A stretch of 64,000 bases of DNA from Bathynomus jamesi (taxonomy: Eukaryota; Arthropoda; Malacostraca; Isopoda; Cirolanidae): positions 471,501 to 535,500 of the forward strand of contig JAJOZX010000089.1 in NCBI GenBank assembly GCA_023014485.1, in the 5' to 3' direction. Below are positions 54,806-63,930 of the stretch, piece after piece. Every line of letters starts with the position of its first letter. Position 1 is the first letter of the stretch. The position numbers and the translations under genes were made by a program. The notes below the pieces were generated by a model that saw only the letters and a program-made list of their open reading frames with translations, was not told where the DNA came from and made no database searches.

Positions 54806-55374
54806 CTGCTTCTGGCTCCTCCTCATTCGTCCTTTTTTTATTTTGATCCAATCTTGGTGAAGGTCCAAGATCTTTTGGATTCCTTTGTATTTTTCCCTTG
54901 TCGGGATTCGAGCTTTGTTCCAAAATATTTCAAGTTGACCCCACACTACTTGAGCACTTTCCTTCAACTCCTCCTTGAGATTAGTGTGGTGATGAAGGAA
55001 GCATGACAATACTTCTCCACGTGATGGTAATTTGCTTCCAAGAAGCTTGTCCTTCACTTTATCTCCTTCAAGGAGATAAAAGCAAGAGCTTCGAACTTGA
55101 GTCATCATATATCCAACCACTAAACACAACCAATGAACACTACACCAATAATCTGTCAAGGAAAAGATGTATTACTGGAACTGGAACATAATATACAAGT
55201 AAATCTACTAGGTAGTGCAAAAGTGAAGTACTGTGTGCTACCCCTAAAAAGTGATTGATTTGGGAAAAAATTGGCCAGAGGTGTTTTCTCATTCATCCTC
55301 ACAAGTTACCGCCCGGCAATAACAAAAAATCAAAACTTCAATTTTATGGACCACCCTAATATATATATATAATT

Positions 55375-58025
55375 TAGGGTGGTCCTCAAAATCGAAAGTT
55401 GGAATTATTCAGCTCCCAGGGCCTCAATCTGTGAGGTTGCCCATAAAAACACTGTGGTTAAAATTTCATTGAGAAATAATATTTACCCTGTGCTCATGAA
55501 GGTTGAAGTTTATAGGGTATACCAGCCTCCGGGTCCCCCCCATTTAAGGGTATTAGCCGCTCAGGGGCGGGGGTCTCATGGGTGCTGACGCCACTCATTG
55601 TCGCCCGGTTCGCAGCGTGGCCTTCCGAGCGTCCGGGAATTTCTTCCGGTGCTCTGCAACACCCAGGAGCATGTACTGCAGCTGGTCCTCCTTCTTCGTG
55701 TGGCGCCTGTTGTATTCTTGTGCCAACGCCACGGCCCGCTCGGCATGGTCGTTGGTCACGGACAGGTTCCGGACCACCTCGGCAGCCGCTTGGAATTGCT
55801 CGCTGTCCGGCCATTTCGACACATCCTGTTCCAGGAATCCACGTCGCAATTGGAGTCGTCGAAGAACTGGCGAGTCCTCCCCGTCACGAATGTCTCTAAT
55901 GACAGGGAAGAGCACGCCAGGACCGACGCTCTCTTGGGCGGGTCGTCCTCCTCCGTTGGCTCCTCCAACATCGCAGCAGTCATCGCCTTCTTCGTTTCGG
56001 AGGAACATCGTCGTCGAAGAGAGCCAGGGCCACCAACTCCTCGGACAAGTACCACAGGTGGTTGGCGAATTTCGACTTGGCTGCTTTCGCCACCTCCTTG
56101 TCTTCGTATTTTTCCAGAGCCTGGAGGAGCCAGAGATCTCTCAGGGGGGCCTTCGCCGCGTTCGGGGCCTCCGTCCACGCCTTTGTGTAGAACTTCACGG
56201 CGAACACGCTCAGGCGCCGAACTCCGGCCTCTTCCTTGGCTGTGAGCCGTAACTGCCGCCGGAACATCCATACCTTCAGGGCGTACAACACCTTCGACAT
56301 CCAGCGGGCCTGGTGCATCGCACCGGGCGCTCGGAACCGAATCCCACGGGGGGGGGCACTCCGCCGAGGAAGATGATGGTGAGTTCCAAGAGCTCCAAAT
56401 AATCATCCCGGGGGTGACCTTTCTGCAAGGCCTTCTTGCAGAACTCGATGATGGAGTCTGCATCCTCCTCGACGATTTGACGAGCGTTGGCATCACTCAT
56501 GACGTGGTCGTAATCTTCTTGGTTCACAAACTCCCATTGCGCCTTGAATCGCTTGGAGCTGAACCTCGGGTGCCAACGACGGTCCAAGGACTTCCGTGAA
56601 AACCGCACTGACAAGAAGCTCCAGGACATGGTGACGACATGCCAGATAGAGGAGGCTTCTCCCAAGTTCCTGCTCGATCAGCACGCATGCACCTGTGTTC
56701 TTTCCCGTGTTTGAAGCCATAGTGTCGAACGAGAGGGCACCAACTTTGTCATCCAATCCCCAGTCTCGCAGAGCTTCCACCACAGCTTTGGCACAGTTTG
56801 CACCAGTACCGGAACCGAGCTTGGCGACCTGGAGGAGCTGCACCTCGCCGCCACAAGAGACCAGGATCGGGAGTCGATCAACCTGTTCCTTGGACGTCAG
56901 ATCCGCCATCAGCTTCCCATCCCAGTGAACAACGAGCGCAGCTTCTCGATGGAAGGGCTCCTTGAGCTGAGCGGCAACTTGTTGGCATTGCGCCATCCTC
57001 TGGCGCCGTATGGACGACGGTTGATGTTCAACTCTCAATGTTGTGGCCAAGGGACCGAGCCGTCTCACCGAGCACGTAAACGCGTCGCGGTCGGTCAGCT
57101 TCGTGCGGTCCAAGCTAGCCGCCAGTGCCGGTGAAATGATATTCGCCGGCCGACTGCGCTTGGGTGGGCTGCAACCTCCGACAGCGCCACGGGTGGGAGA
57201 GTCGCTGGGGGGTGAAGAGCTCGAGCTGGAAGAGGCCAATTCTGCTGTTTGAGTAGTGCGCTCTGTGCGAGCCAGGACCACATCAGCTCCTCCCATGGTC
57301 CCCCTGCGGCCGGGTTCTCGTTGGGCGATCAGGAAGGCCTTGTCCTCGATGTTCATCATGTTCAGTGCGTCAGCGTGGGCGACATCGAAGAGGTTGCAGA
57401 ACATCTGCTGGAAGGAGGCTTCCCGTGCAATCTGGGCATCTGAGCGTCGATTCTTGTTCTTGAGAAGCTTGTATTCGCCATACAACTTCTCTAGCTTCTC
57501 AGTGATGTGGTCTCGTCTCGTCGTTGGAATCCGCGCTTTCGTCCACAAGATAAGCACTTCATCAGCAACGGCCGTGACAGCTCCCTCGTCGTCGTTGCCG
57601 CCTTCGTGCTCAGCTTGTGCAGAGTCAGGCCGAGGACGTCGCCGGTGGACGGCAGCTTGCTCCCCGTGAGTGCAGAGACTGGCGTCACAAGGAAGTCTTT
57701 TGAACGTGTACTGGCCATTTCACCAAAATAACATCTGGGGAAGATACATTGGAAACGTTTAATACCAATTCTAAAGGCAAGCCAAAAAAAAACACTAATC
57801 TGTCAACGGTGAGAGCAACACCACACACAATCCGACCCTCTCAGCAAGGCGTGTCAACGGCCCACATAGGGGCATAACTTCAACCTTCTTGAGCACAGGG
57901 TAAATATTATTATTTCTCAATGACATTTTAACCACAGTGTTTTTATGCATAACCTCACAGATTGAGACCCTGGGAGTAAGAGAAATATACGTTTGAAAAT
58001 CCCCCTATGCTTGAGGACCACCCTA
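55375..58025 (-). mobile_element. SupX-2, unclassified TA-inserting transposon
   Basis: Left end TAGGGTGGTCCTCAAAATCG, right end TTGAGGACCACCCTA: 15-bp TIR within (TA)n on both sides. Only about 15 bp of TA-rich sequence separates it from SupX-1. The coding region is distinctly more GC-rich than the other copies. Confidence 0.85.
55595..57718 (-). pseudogene. SupX-2 transposase, frameshifted
   Basis: MASTRSKDFLVTPVSALTGS (57718), shift near 57555, then 354 open codons: FWTKARIP-type block (ILWTKARIPTTRRDHITEKL), FDVAHADALNMMNIEDKAFL, LVVHWDGKLMADL (first Asp), LSFDTMASNTGKNT (second), LACRHHVLELLV, a shift near 56500, DDYLELLELTIIFLGG, TRPAGCRRCCTP/HQARWMSKVL, a shift near 56320, WYLSEELVALALFDDDV (late Glu), a shift near 56000, and a C-terminal NDHAERAVALAQEYNRRH. 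Same order as SupX-3. No introns. Confidence 0.8.
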
Positions 58026-58039
58026 ATATATATATATAT

Positions 58040-60940
58040 TAGGGTGTCACTAGGTAATAGGGGGGAAATTAAACGATGGATATTTTCCTATGACACCCCC
58101 TAAAATTGTTCCATTTGGTGTAAAACATACGGAAGAGAAATTTGGTCCTGATTGGTCATCATTTAAAGGTCACCCTCGTCACTGAAAACAAGACCCATTT
58201 GTTGACGTCAACAAGCTGTTCAGTGTTCACAGCTTGGGCCGAACCAGATAATAAAAAAAAAGGCAATTTGGTGAAATAACGAAAGTAAGACACTTAAAAA
58301 CGCAAAGAATACAAACAGTTTATTATATAATCAAAATAGAAGACATAATTTGGCGAATAATGGTACAAAATGGAGAAGCAACAAAAGCAAAACTTTGAGA
58401 AATAAAATACATATACAGTAGCAGAATAATTGGTGCTCATACGCTGATCAGTGATTAGTTCTTTCGCGTCCTCACTAATGCTGATTTGTTCGGAGCTGGG
58501 TGTTGCTTTCTGTGGTCAGTGACAACTTGAACGAGGAACTGTTCTTCTTTCACTGTCAACTTTCCGTTCAGCTCCTTCACCAGAGCCACGGCCCGTTCTG
58601 CTCTGTCGTTCACCACTGCAAGTTTGGAGACCACATCCCGAGCTTGCACGTATTCAGAGTTTGACGTCCATGAACTTGGATGGTGGAGCAGAAAGCAATC
58701 TGGCAACTGAAGTTTTGAGAAGAATCCTCGGGTGTTCTTTGTGATCAGTTGCTCCAGTCCTTTGCTGTCACTGAGGAACATAGTATCAAGAACCAAAGGT
58801 CGTTCTGGCGGCATGTGAGGGGCTTCTTGATCTAACGCTGCAACCATGCTGCACTTCACTTCCATCGATATCCTCTCATCAAAGAACGCCAGACCCACTG
58901 CCTCCTCCGAATGGTACCACAGGTGCGCAGACAGCTTCTTGGTGGTACCATCAGAGATCTTCTTGTGCGGGTATCGAAGGAGCGTCCTCATCAATTCCCA
59001 ATCATTCAGCGGAGCTTCGATGGACAGATGAGCTGTTGCCCACGCTTTCATGTAAACTAGAACAGAAAAGAGGCAGATATCTCGAATTCCGCGTTCCTCA
59101 GTGTTCGTCAGTTTAAACTGTCTTCGGAAGAGCCAGATCTTGATGGCATAGAGCCCCTTAGCCATCCATCTCGCCCGGTGTATAGCACCAGGGGCGCGGA
59201 AGTTTAGTCCCTTGTATGTAACTCCTCCAAGAAAGATGACGGAAAGATCGAGGAATTCCTGATAGTCATCACGAACTTGAAGTGCTTGTGATTTTGCAAA
59301 CTCAATGAGCTCCGTTCTATGCTTAAAAATAGCTGCTTTGGTGAACGCATCTGTGTCCGCAGTTTGGAACTGTTGCTGGTCAATGCGGGTCCAATAATCA
59401 TGGAAGCGCTTGAAAAGCAGAATTTCTGGACCGGTAGATACTGAATCTAGCGATGCTGCGAATGCCGCCTGTAGCACCAACTCCAGTACATGGTGTCTGC
59501 ACGCGCAGTGTAACAGGTCACGTCCAACTTTTTCTTCCAGAAGAACACAAGTTCCTCCACGGTGGCCTGTGTTTGTCGCGGTTGTGTCGAAACACATAGA
59601 TTTGACATGATCGGTCACTCCCCATTCATTCAGGGAATCTATGATGGCATTTGTTTGTGCCAGCGCGGTTCCTGACAGAAGTTTTGGCACCCCGAGGAGC
59701 TGCTCTGTCCCGGAGCCAGATACAAGAATAGGTAAGCGGTCAACATATTCTCGTGACGTCAGATCTTGCATGAGTTTTCCGTCCCAGTGAACAGTCAACG
59801 GACTATTGCCTTGGAACTCGCTCTTCAGTTGCCGAGCCTTAAGGGTACGGAATTTTTCACGCTGACGATGAATGGATCCACGATTGATGTTGTAGTCGCT
59901 AGCATCATGCCCTAAGCTGGAAGCTGCCTCAAACAGCAGATATGTGGCCTTTCTTGACGAGAGTTGCGTGCGATCAAGCGCTGCCGCCAATTCCGATGTC
60001 ATGATGTTCTTCGTTGCTCTTTGTTTAGACGCTAACGAACCACCACATGCTCCTTTTTCTTCGCTATCATCTGAGCTGGAGGATGAGGACTCCAAAACCG
60101 CTTCGTTGGATACTGCCTCCATTTCAGCTGCTGATCGCTTTCTTCGTTTCTCCTCTTCCTCCCGACGTCGAGTACAATCTTTGACTTGGCGCTGATGGGT
60201 CATGTCCAAACCTGCCATTGAACCTGGACGTCCTTTCTGGCGCTGCTGCTGAAAGAACTCCCAATCCTCTGGGTACTTGACCAATTTCTCACAATCAGCG
60301 TGGGCGATGTCAAAGAGACGATCGAGGCGTTCAATGAATTCTTTTTCTTTCGTCTTGTGTGAATCGCTCGTCCTTGAGGCGTGTTTTTTGAGTCCTTTCC
60401 ACTCCTCGAAGACTTTATCCAGTTTGCTGACGCAGTGTGTCTCGAGTCTGGTTGGAATGTGAGCTTTCTCCCAGAAGGACATCACTGCTCGAAGTGACTT
60501 CCTCAACGCGTCACGTATTGTCATTTTCTTTTCATGGTGAAGGTAAAGGAAGTAACCGAATGCTTGCCTGTAGGAAGGAAGCTTGCATCCTTTCACCTCA
60601 TCAACCGCTGCCCCTAATAGGTATATACACTTCCGGGTTTCCATCACCAGAAATCACGTAGCTGAAATGAGAAACGGTGAATCGTTAAGTATTGTTCACT
60701 TTATTTCTCAGATATTCAGACACACACAGATACACACACACACATATATAGAGATATATAGATATCTAATGAACGATTATGGAGACGCCGCGCAAGCATT
60801 AAACTTTGGAAGGCGGGGGCGACCTTTTATAGTTATTCAAATAAAATGATTTTTCAGTCACCATGTTTTTTTTACCAATGGAATAGATTCGCGGGGTGTC
60901 AGCATGAAAATTTCAAACTTTGCATTTAAGTGACACCCTA
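58040..60940 (-). mobile_element. SupX-3, unclassified TA-inserting transposon, intact gene
   Basis: Left end TAGGGTGTCACT, right end AGTGACACCCTA: perfect 12-bp TIR inside (TA)n. About 14 bp of TA separates it from SupX-2. Same orientation as the two preceding copies. Confidence 0.88.
58455..60647 (-). CDS. SupX-3 transposase, intact 730 aa
   Basis: Full open frame of 730 codons; an acceptor-like TTTCTCATTTCAG lies just upstream, so a short 5' exon is possible. Residues 45-130 are helical (FWEKAHIPTRLETH, DIAHADCEKLV); 155-175 form a basic coil and 186-196 an acidic Ser stretch (NLS-like plus linker). The catalytic-looking core: HWDGKL with D289, FDTTATNTG with D354, CACRHHVLEL (C383, H386, E389), RDDYQEFLDLSVIFLGG (459-475), PGAIHRARWMAK (486-497), WYHSEEAVGLAFFDE with E581. 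The C-terminal NDRAERAVALVKELNGKLT (680-698) is conserved in all copies. The D-D-C(2)H-E order fits an RNase H-fold transposase; this role is inferred. Confidence 0.8.
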   Translation of the reverse strand: MMETRKCIYLLGAAVDEVKGCKLPSYRQAFGYFLYLHHEKKMTIRDALRKSLRAVMSFWEKAHIPTRLETHCVSKLDKVFEEWKGLKKHASRTSDSHKTKEKEFIERLDRLFDIAHADCEKLVKYPEDWEFFQQQRQKGRPGSMAGLDMTHQRQVKDCTRRREEEEKRRKRSAAEMEAVSNEAVLESSSSSSDDSEEKGACGGSLASKQRATKNIMTSELAAALDRTQLSSRKATYLLFEAASSLGHDASDYNINRGSIHRQREKFRTLKARQLKSEFQGNSPLTVHWDGKLMQDLTSREYVDRLPILVSGSGTEQLLGVPKLLSGTALAQTNAIIDSLNEWGVTDHVKSMCFDTTATNTGHRGGTCVLLEEKVGRDLLHCACRHHVLELVLQAAFAASLDSVSTGPEILLFKRFHDYWTRIDQQQFQTADTDAFTKAAIFKHRTELIEFAKSQALQVRDDYQEFLDLSVIFLGGVTYKGLNFRAPGAIHRARWMAKGLYAIKIWLFRRQFKLTNTEERGIRDICLFSVLVYMKAWATAHLSIEAPLNDWELMRTLLRYPHKKISDGTTKKLSAHLWYHSEEAVGLAFFDERISMEVKCSMVAALDQEAPHMPPERPLVLDTMFLSDSKGLEQLITKNTRGFFSKLQLPDCFLLHHPSSWTSNSEYVQARDVVSKLAVVNDRAERAVALVKELNGKLTVKEEQFLVQVVTDHRKQHPAPNKSALVRTRKN

Positions 60941-60962
60941 ATATAATATATATATATATATA

Positions 60963-61145
60963 ACATTGGTTAACCTTGGTTTTGCTTCTGCTCGAATTGT
61001 TCATTCTGATGAAGGTCAAACTTGTCACTCCACCTGAGACCTACTATATGTAGTTTGACGTGAAATCCGAACCACGCCTCACCACTAGCCCAGTATCTTA
61101 ACCACTAGCCTACCCAGGATACGCATTTATCTACCAACCAATTTT
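60963..61145 (-). repeat. tRNA-derived SINE, second copy
   Basis: Minus strand: GGGTAGGCTAGTGGTTAAGA (A-box type), then GTGGTTCGGATTTCACGTCA followed by AACTAC...AGTAGGTC, then AGTTTGACCTTCATCAGAAT and GAACAATTCG. Collinear with 33037-33250. Begins next to the (TA)n that ends SupX-3. Confidence 0.75.
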
Positions 61146-61262
61146 TTTTTTTTATTTTGTGGAAGGATGAACAGCTGTGTTTTGCTGCGCGCGGCCTACC
61201 GTCACCGGGTCTCGATCCCGGGGCTCATGGATTCGTAGCTAGCGACGCTAACCACTACAACA

Positions 61263-61265
<3 letters not shown>
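61146..61265 (-). repeat. Another tRNA-derived SINE head
   Basis: Minus strand: GTTGTAGTGGTTAGCGTCGC (A-box), then CGGGATCGAGACCCGG (B-box), ending in an A-rich tail (T12 at 61141-61153 on the plus strand). Different body from the SINE beside it. Followed by (GT)n at 61266-61297. Confidence 0.65.
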
Positions 61266-61298
<33 letters not shown>

Positions 61299-61312
61299 AA
61301 CAAAATGAATGA

Positions 61313-61473
61313 ATGATGCAAATCCACAAGGAAAAAGAAAAATTATTCCAAGGCCTTTCATGTATTCAGAGCTACACCTCGTCACCTACACCTCGTTGTT
61401 TCCCTGACGAGGTGTAGCTCTGAATACACGAAAGGCCTTGGAATCGTTTTATATCCTTGTGGGTTTGCATCAT
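61313..61473 (+). mobile_element. Foldback element 2 with hammerhead-like core
   Basis: Arms of about 65 bp: ATGATGCAAATCCACAAGGA at 61313 and its near complement ending 61473. The right arm begins CTGACGA (61404-61410), then GTGTA...TACAC, then GAAA (61430-61433): CUGANGA, stem II and GAAA of a hammerhead ribozyme. Followed after (TA)4 by a rosa mariner, exactly as foldback 1. Confidence 0.6.
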
Positions 61474-61482
61474 ATATATATA

Positions 61483-62500
61483 CAGGGTGGTCCAAAAGTC
61501 TCAATGTATTTTGCTGAAATAATTATATTTATTTTATTTTCTACAAGTCATAGATGATGATGGATGTACAAGAACGTGTAATGGTAGTAACACCACGTAT
61601 CCAAGGGAAGAAGTGTAAAGAAAATTAGAAAAATTCCAAAGATTTCACAAACCAGGACCTACATGCAAAGCAATTCGCCAGCTGGTCAATAAATTTAAAA
61701 GAACAGGACCTGTTCATGATGTAGCAAATCTGGACGTCCAGGTACCTCTAAAGAAAATGTCGAATTTCTAAGAGATGCCTTTGAAATAAATCCTGGAATG
61801 TTAACTCGCATTCTCTTCAGTGATGAGGTGACATTCCACACATGCGGAAAGGTTAATCGACATAATTGCCGTATCTGGGCTAGTGAAAACCCAACCGAGT
61901 TCTACGGATGGGAGATATATTCTCCTAAAGTTTGTTTGGTTGGGCGTGACAAGATCGAAGTTTTACGGACCTTTTTTCTTTGCAGAAGCTACGGTAACGG
62001 GGCCAATTTTTCTCCACATGATTCAGCAGTTTCTTGAACCCCAGCTTCGTTCAGGTGGCATTCTCGACACTGTTGTCTTTCAACAAGATGGAGCTCCATG
62101 TCACTATGCAAACATCGTTCAGGCGTACCTTGATGAGCTCTTGCCAAATCGCTGGATTGGACGTGGTAGAAACAGGCCCTGGGCAGCATGACCTCCAGAT
62201 TTAACACCATTAAACTTCTTTGCGTGGAGCTTTATAAAGTTTGAAGTCTACAAGTTACAGACCTGCAGGACCTGCAAACCCGCATTGTCGCGGCATTCGC
62301 TAAAATAACCCAAGATGCTTCAGAATGTGTTTCGCAATGCAGTGGGCAGATTTGAGATTTGCAGACACTGGGGGTGCTCAACGTCGAATCTTAGACCTAA
62401 GCTTGATAAATAAATATACACCTAATAATTATGCTACTACATTTTTATCCTAAAATACTATTATTTCAGCAAAATAGATAGGGACTTTTGGACCACCCTG
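61483..62500 (+). mobile_element. rosa-like mariner, degenerate
   Basis: TIRs CAGGGTGGTCCAAAAGTC (61483) and complement (62500); the next bases (ATTTTGCTGAAATAAT) are also inverted. (TA)n on both sides. About 1.02 kb. Confidence 0.85.
61558..62390 (+). pseudogene. rosa-like mariner transposase relic
   Basis: Pieces in several frames: an N-terminal stretch with MDVQERVMVVTPRIQGKK, LFSDEVTFHTCGKVNRHNCR (first Asp, 61818), ATVTGPIFLHMIQQFLEP, VVFQQDGAPCHYANIVQAYL (second Asp), NRWIGRGRNRPW, then a stop and PPDLTPLNFFAW where the third Asp is replaced by Asn. Dead copy. Confidence 0.8.
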
Positions 62501-63217
62501 TATATAAACGAAATATGAAGGGGAAGCGGTAGTTTTCTTTGAAAGGAAACTTTCATCTTAAAAAAAAAAATTCTATTTTAAAAAAAAAAATATATATTAT
62601 TCGTAACTTTTATTTAATATTCTTTGTTTTCATCGTTTATTTTGTATTCTAAATTATGATGATTTTTTTTTAAATTATCGTTTTCCTTCTAATTAAATTA
62701 CGTTTTTTATAATTACATCAGTCTTTTAAATGTTCATATTACAATATTATATAATCTTCGTTTTCTTTAACTGAAAAACTAATTTAGGCGAAACTTTAAA
62801 ATTTTATGATTCACAAAAAAAAAAAAAAAAAATTGTAATATATTCTTGAAGTTTTGTTTTTAATTTTAGCCAAAAAAAAAAAAAAAAAAAAAAAATTTAG
62901 AGAACAAAAAAATAATTATATTTTAAGAAAAGAAAATGGGAAGACTAAAAGGGTAATTAAATTAAACTAATTTGACAAAATTTTTGCCCTATCAGTTGAA
63001 GTTTAGTTACATCAAAGGCACAATTTATTTAACTAAATTAGCTAATCACACTGATTGGTTAATTAATGTGGAGCAATTAAATCAGTCATAAAAAGTAGTA
63101 ATTATTTTTTAATAAACTAATATACGTAATTTGTTATACTGTATGCTTATAATAGCAATGACTGGAATATGTATTCCGTAAATAAATTTATATATATATA
63201 TATTATATATACACACA

Positions 63218-63267
<50 letters not shown>
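62501..63267. repeat. AT-rich DNA, poly-A runs and (TA)n, no gene
   Basis: Several A10-A20 runs (62560-62900) and a long (TA)n/(CA)n at 63186-63266. No supported frame. Confidence 0.6.
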
Positions 63268-63655
63268 TACCAGTCAAAAGTTTAAGTACAGTGCTTACAA
63301 GAAGTCTCGCGCCTCTGTCTCGTCCCAAGCTAGTCTGTTAGGTATAAAATGGGCGGTCCTTATGGCAGCGGAGGTGTGTTCGGATTGGTGCACATAATTG
63401 CTCTAACCCCATCAATGACGTCCACATTATCATTGTGTTGATCACTCTATCTATTTATATATAGAGACATACTGTATGTAGATATATATAGAGTATGCAG
63501 AGGATAACGTGTCTCAGTCCCAGCTATGGTAGTTGTCTTGCAAGTAACAGTCCCAAGTGCAAGTTACGTTAACACCTCCACATAAACTACCCTGAACTAA
63601 AATAACATACGTGAAGCCCTTACCCACAAACCATTTAAAAGGTGTGATTTAAAAG
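63268..63655. other. Tc1-type terminus followed by unique DNA
   Basis: ACCAGTCAAAAGTTTAAGTA (63269-63288) is typical of a Tc1-like terminal repeat and abuts (TA)n. The matching second end was not found, so the element is truncated or its other end lies outside. Otherwise no gene. Confidence 0.45.
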
Positions 63656-63702
63656 CTCTCTGTCTCTGTCTCTGTCTCTGTCTCTGTCTCTGTCTGTCTC
63701 TG
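63656..63702. repeat. (CTCTGT)n microsatellite
   Basis: About seven units of TCTCTG ending CTGTCTGTCTCTG. Confidence 0.95.
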
Positions 63703-63930
63703 AAGTTGTGAACAGTTCCTCTGTGGATCAGTTCAAGAAAAGGGTAGACGAAATCTTGCACACTATTTGAGTGTGTAAAGACATTTAGGACCTCAGTTTG
63801 CGGAAATTTCTTTTCCTATAAAATAGTTAATATCTGGAACCAACTTCCCTCAGAGGTTGTTTGCAGTCAGTGTAAATCTGTTTAAAAATAGGCTAGACAA
63901 AGTACTGAACACACTCATAGTTTAAGATTA
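63703..63930 (+). pseudogene. Two LINE (CR1-like) C-terminal tails in tandem
   Basis: 63703-63768 reads VVNSSSVDQFKKRVDEIL, a typical CR1 RT end. 63810-63925 reads IVNIWNQLPSEVV and LFKNRLDKVLNTLIV, a second such end. Both are short and lie in the same direction, indicating a duplicated 3' end or two insertions. Confidence 0.65.

Larger units (their letters stand above)
52669..55109 (-). pseudogene. SupX-1 transposase, spliced, damaged C-terminus
   Basis: Exon 1: MMTQVRSSCFYLLEGDKVKD to RRSQKQ, donor CAG|GTGAGT at 54805. Exon 2 (54693-54473): FDMAHADALSLIKNPEDKAF to the basic MRKRK, donor AAAG|GTGAGAT. Exon 3 from 54378: IIHWDGKLIPDL (first Asp), ICFDTTASNAGR (second), FACRHHIMEVMI, DDYQEFLDLSIIFLGG, GPMHQARWLSKVIYSLKMW. 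Then shifts near 53350, 53150 and 52840; SEEMVGLAIFDPEV holds the late Glu. The exon 1/2 join is off by one frame, so a small lesion or a different splice site is needed. Confidence 0.75.
52411..55359 (-). mobile_element. SupX-1, unclassified TA-inserting transposon
   Basis: Left end TAGGGTGGTCCACTC, right end ATGGACCACCCTA: 12-13 bp TIR, both sides (TA)n. Subterminal sequences (GGGTTGTAACTTATGAGGAT and, at the other end, ATCCTCACAAGTTACCGCCC) are also partly inverted repeats. The gene occupies 52669-55109 on the minus strand. Confidence 0.85.

Noticed and set aside
58040..58046. TTAGGG at SupX ends as telomeric repeat
   Set aside because: Only one unit occurs per end and it is part of the TIR. 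No TTAGG or TTAGGG array exists in the window.
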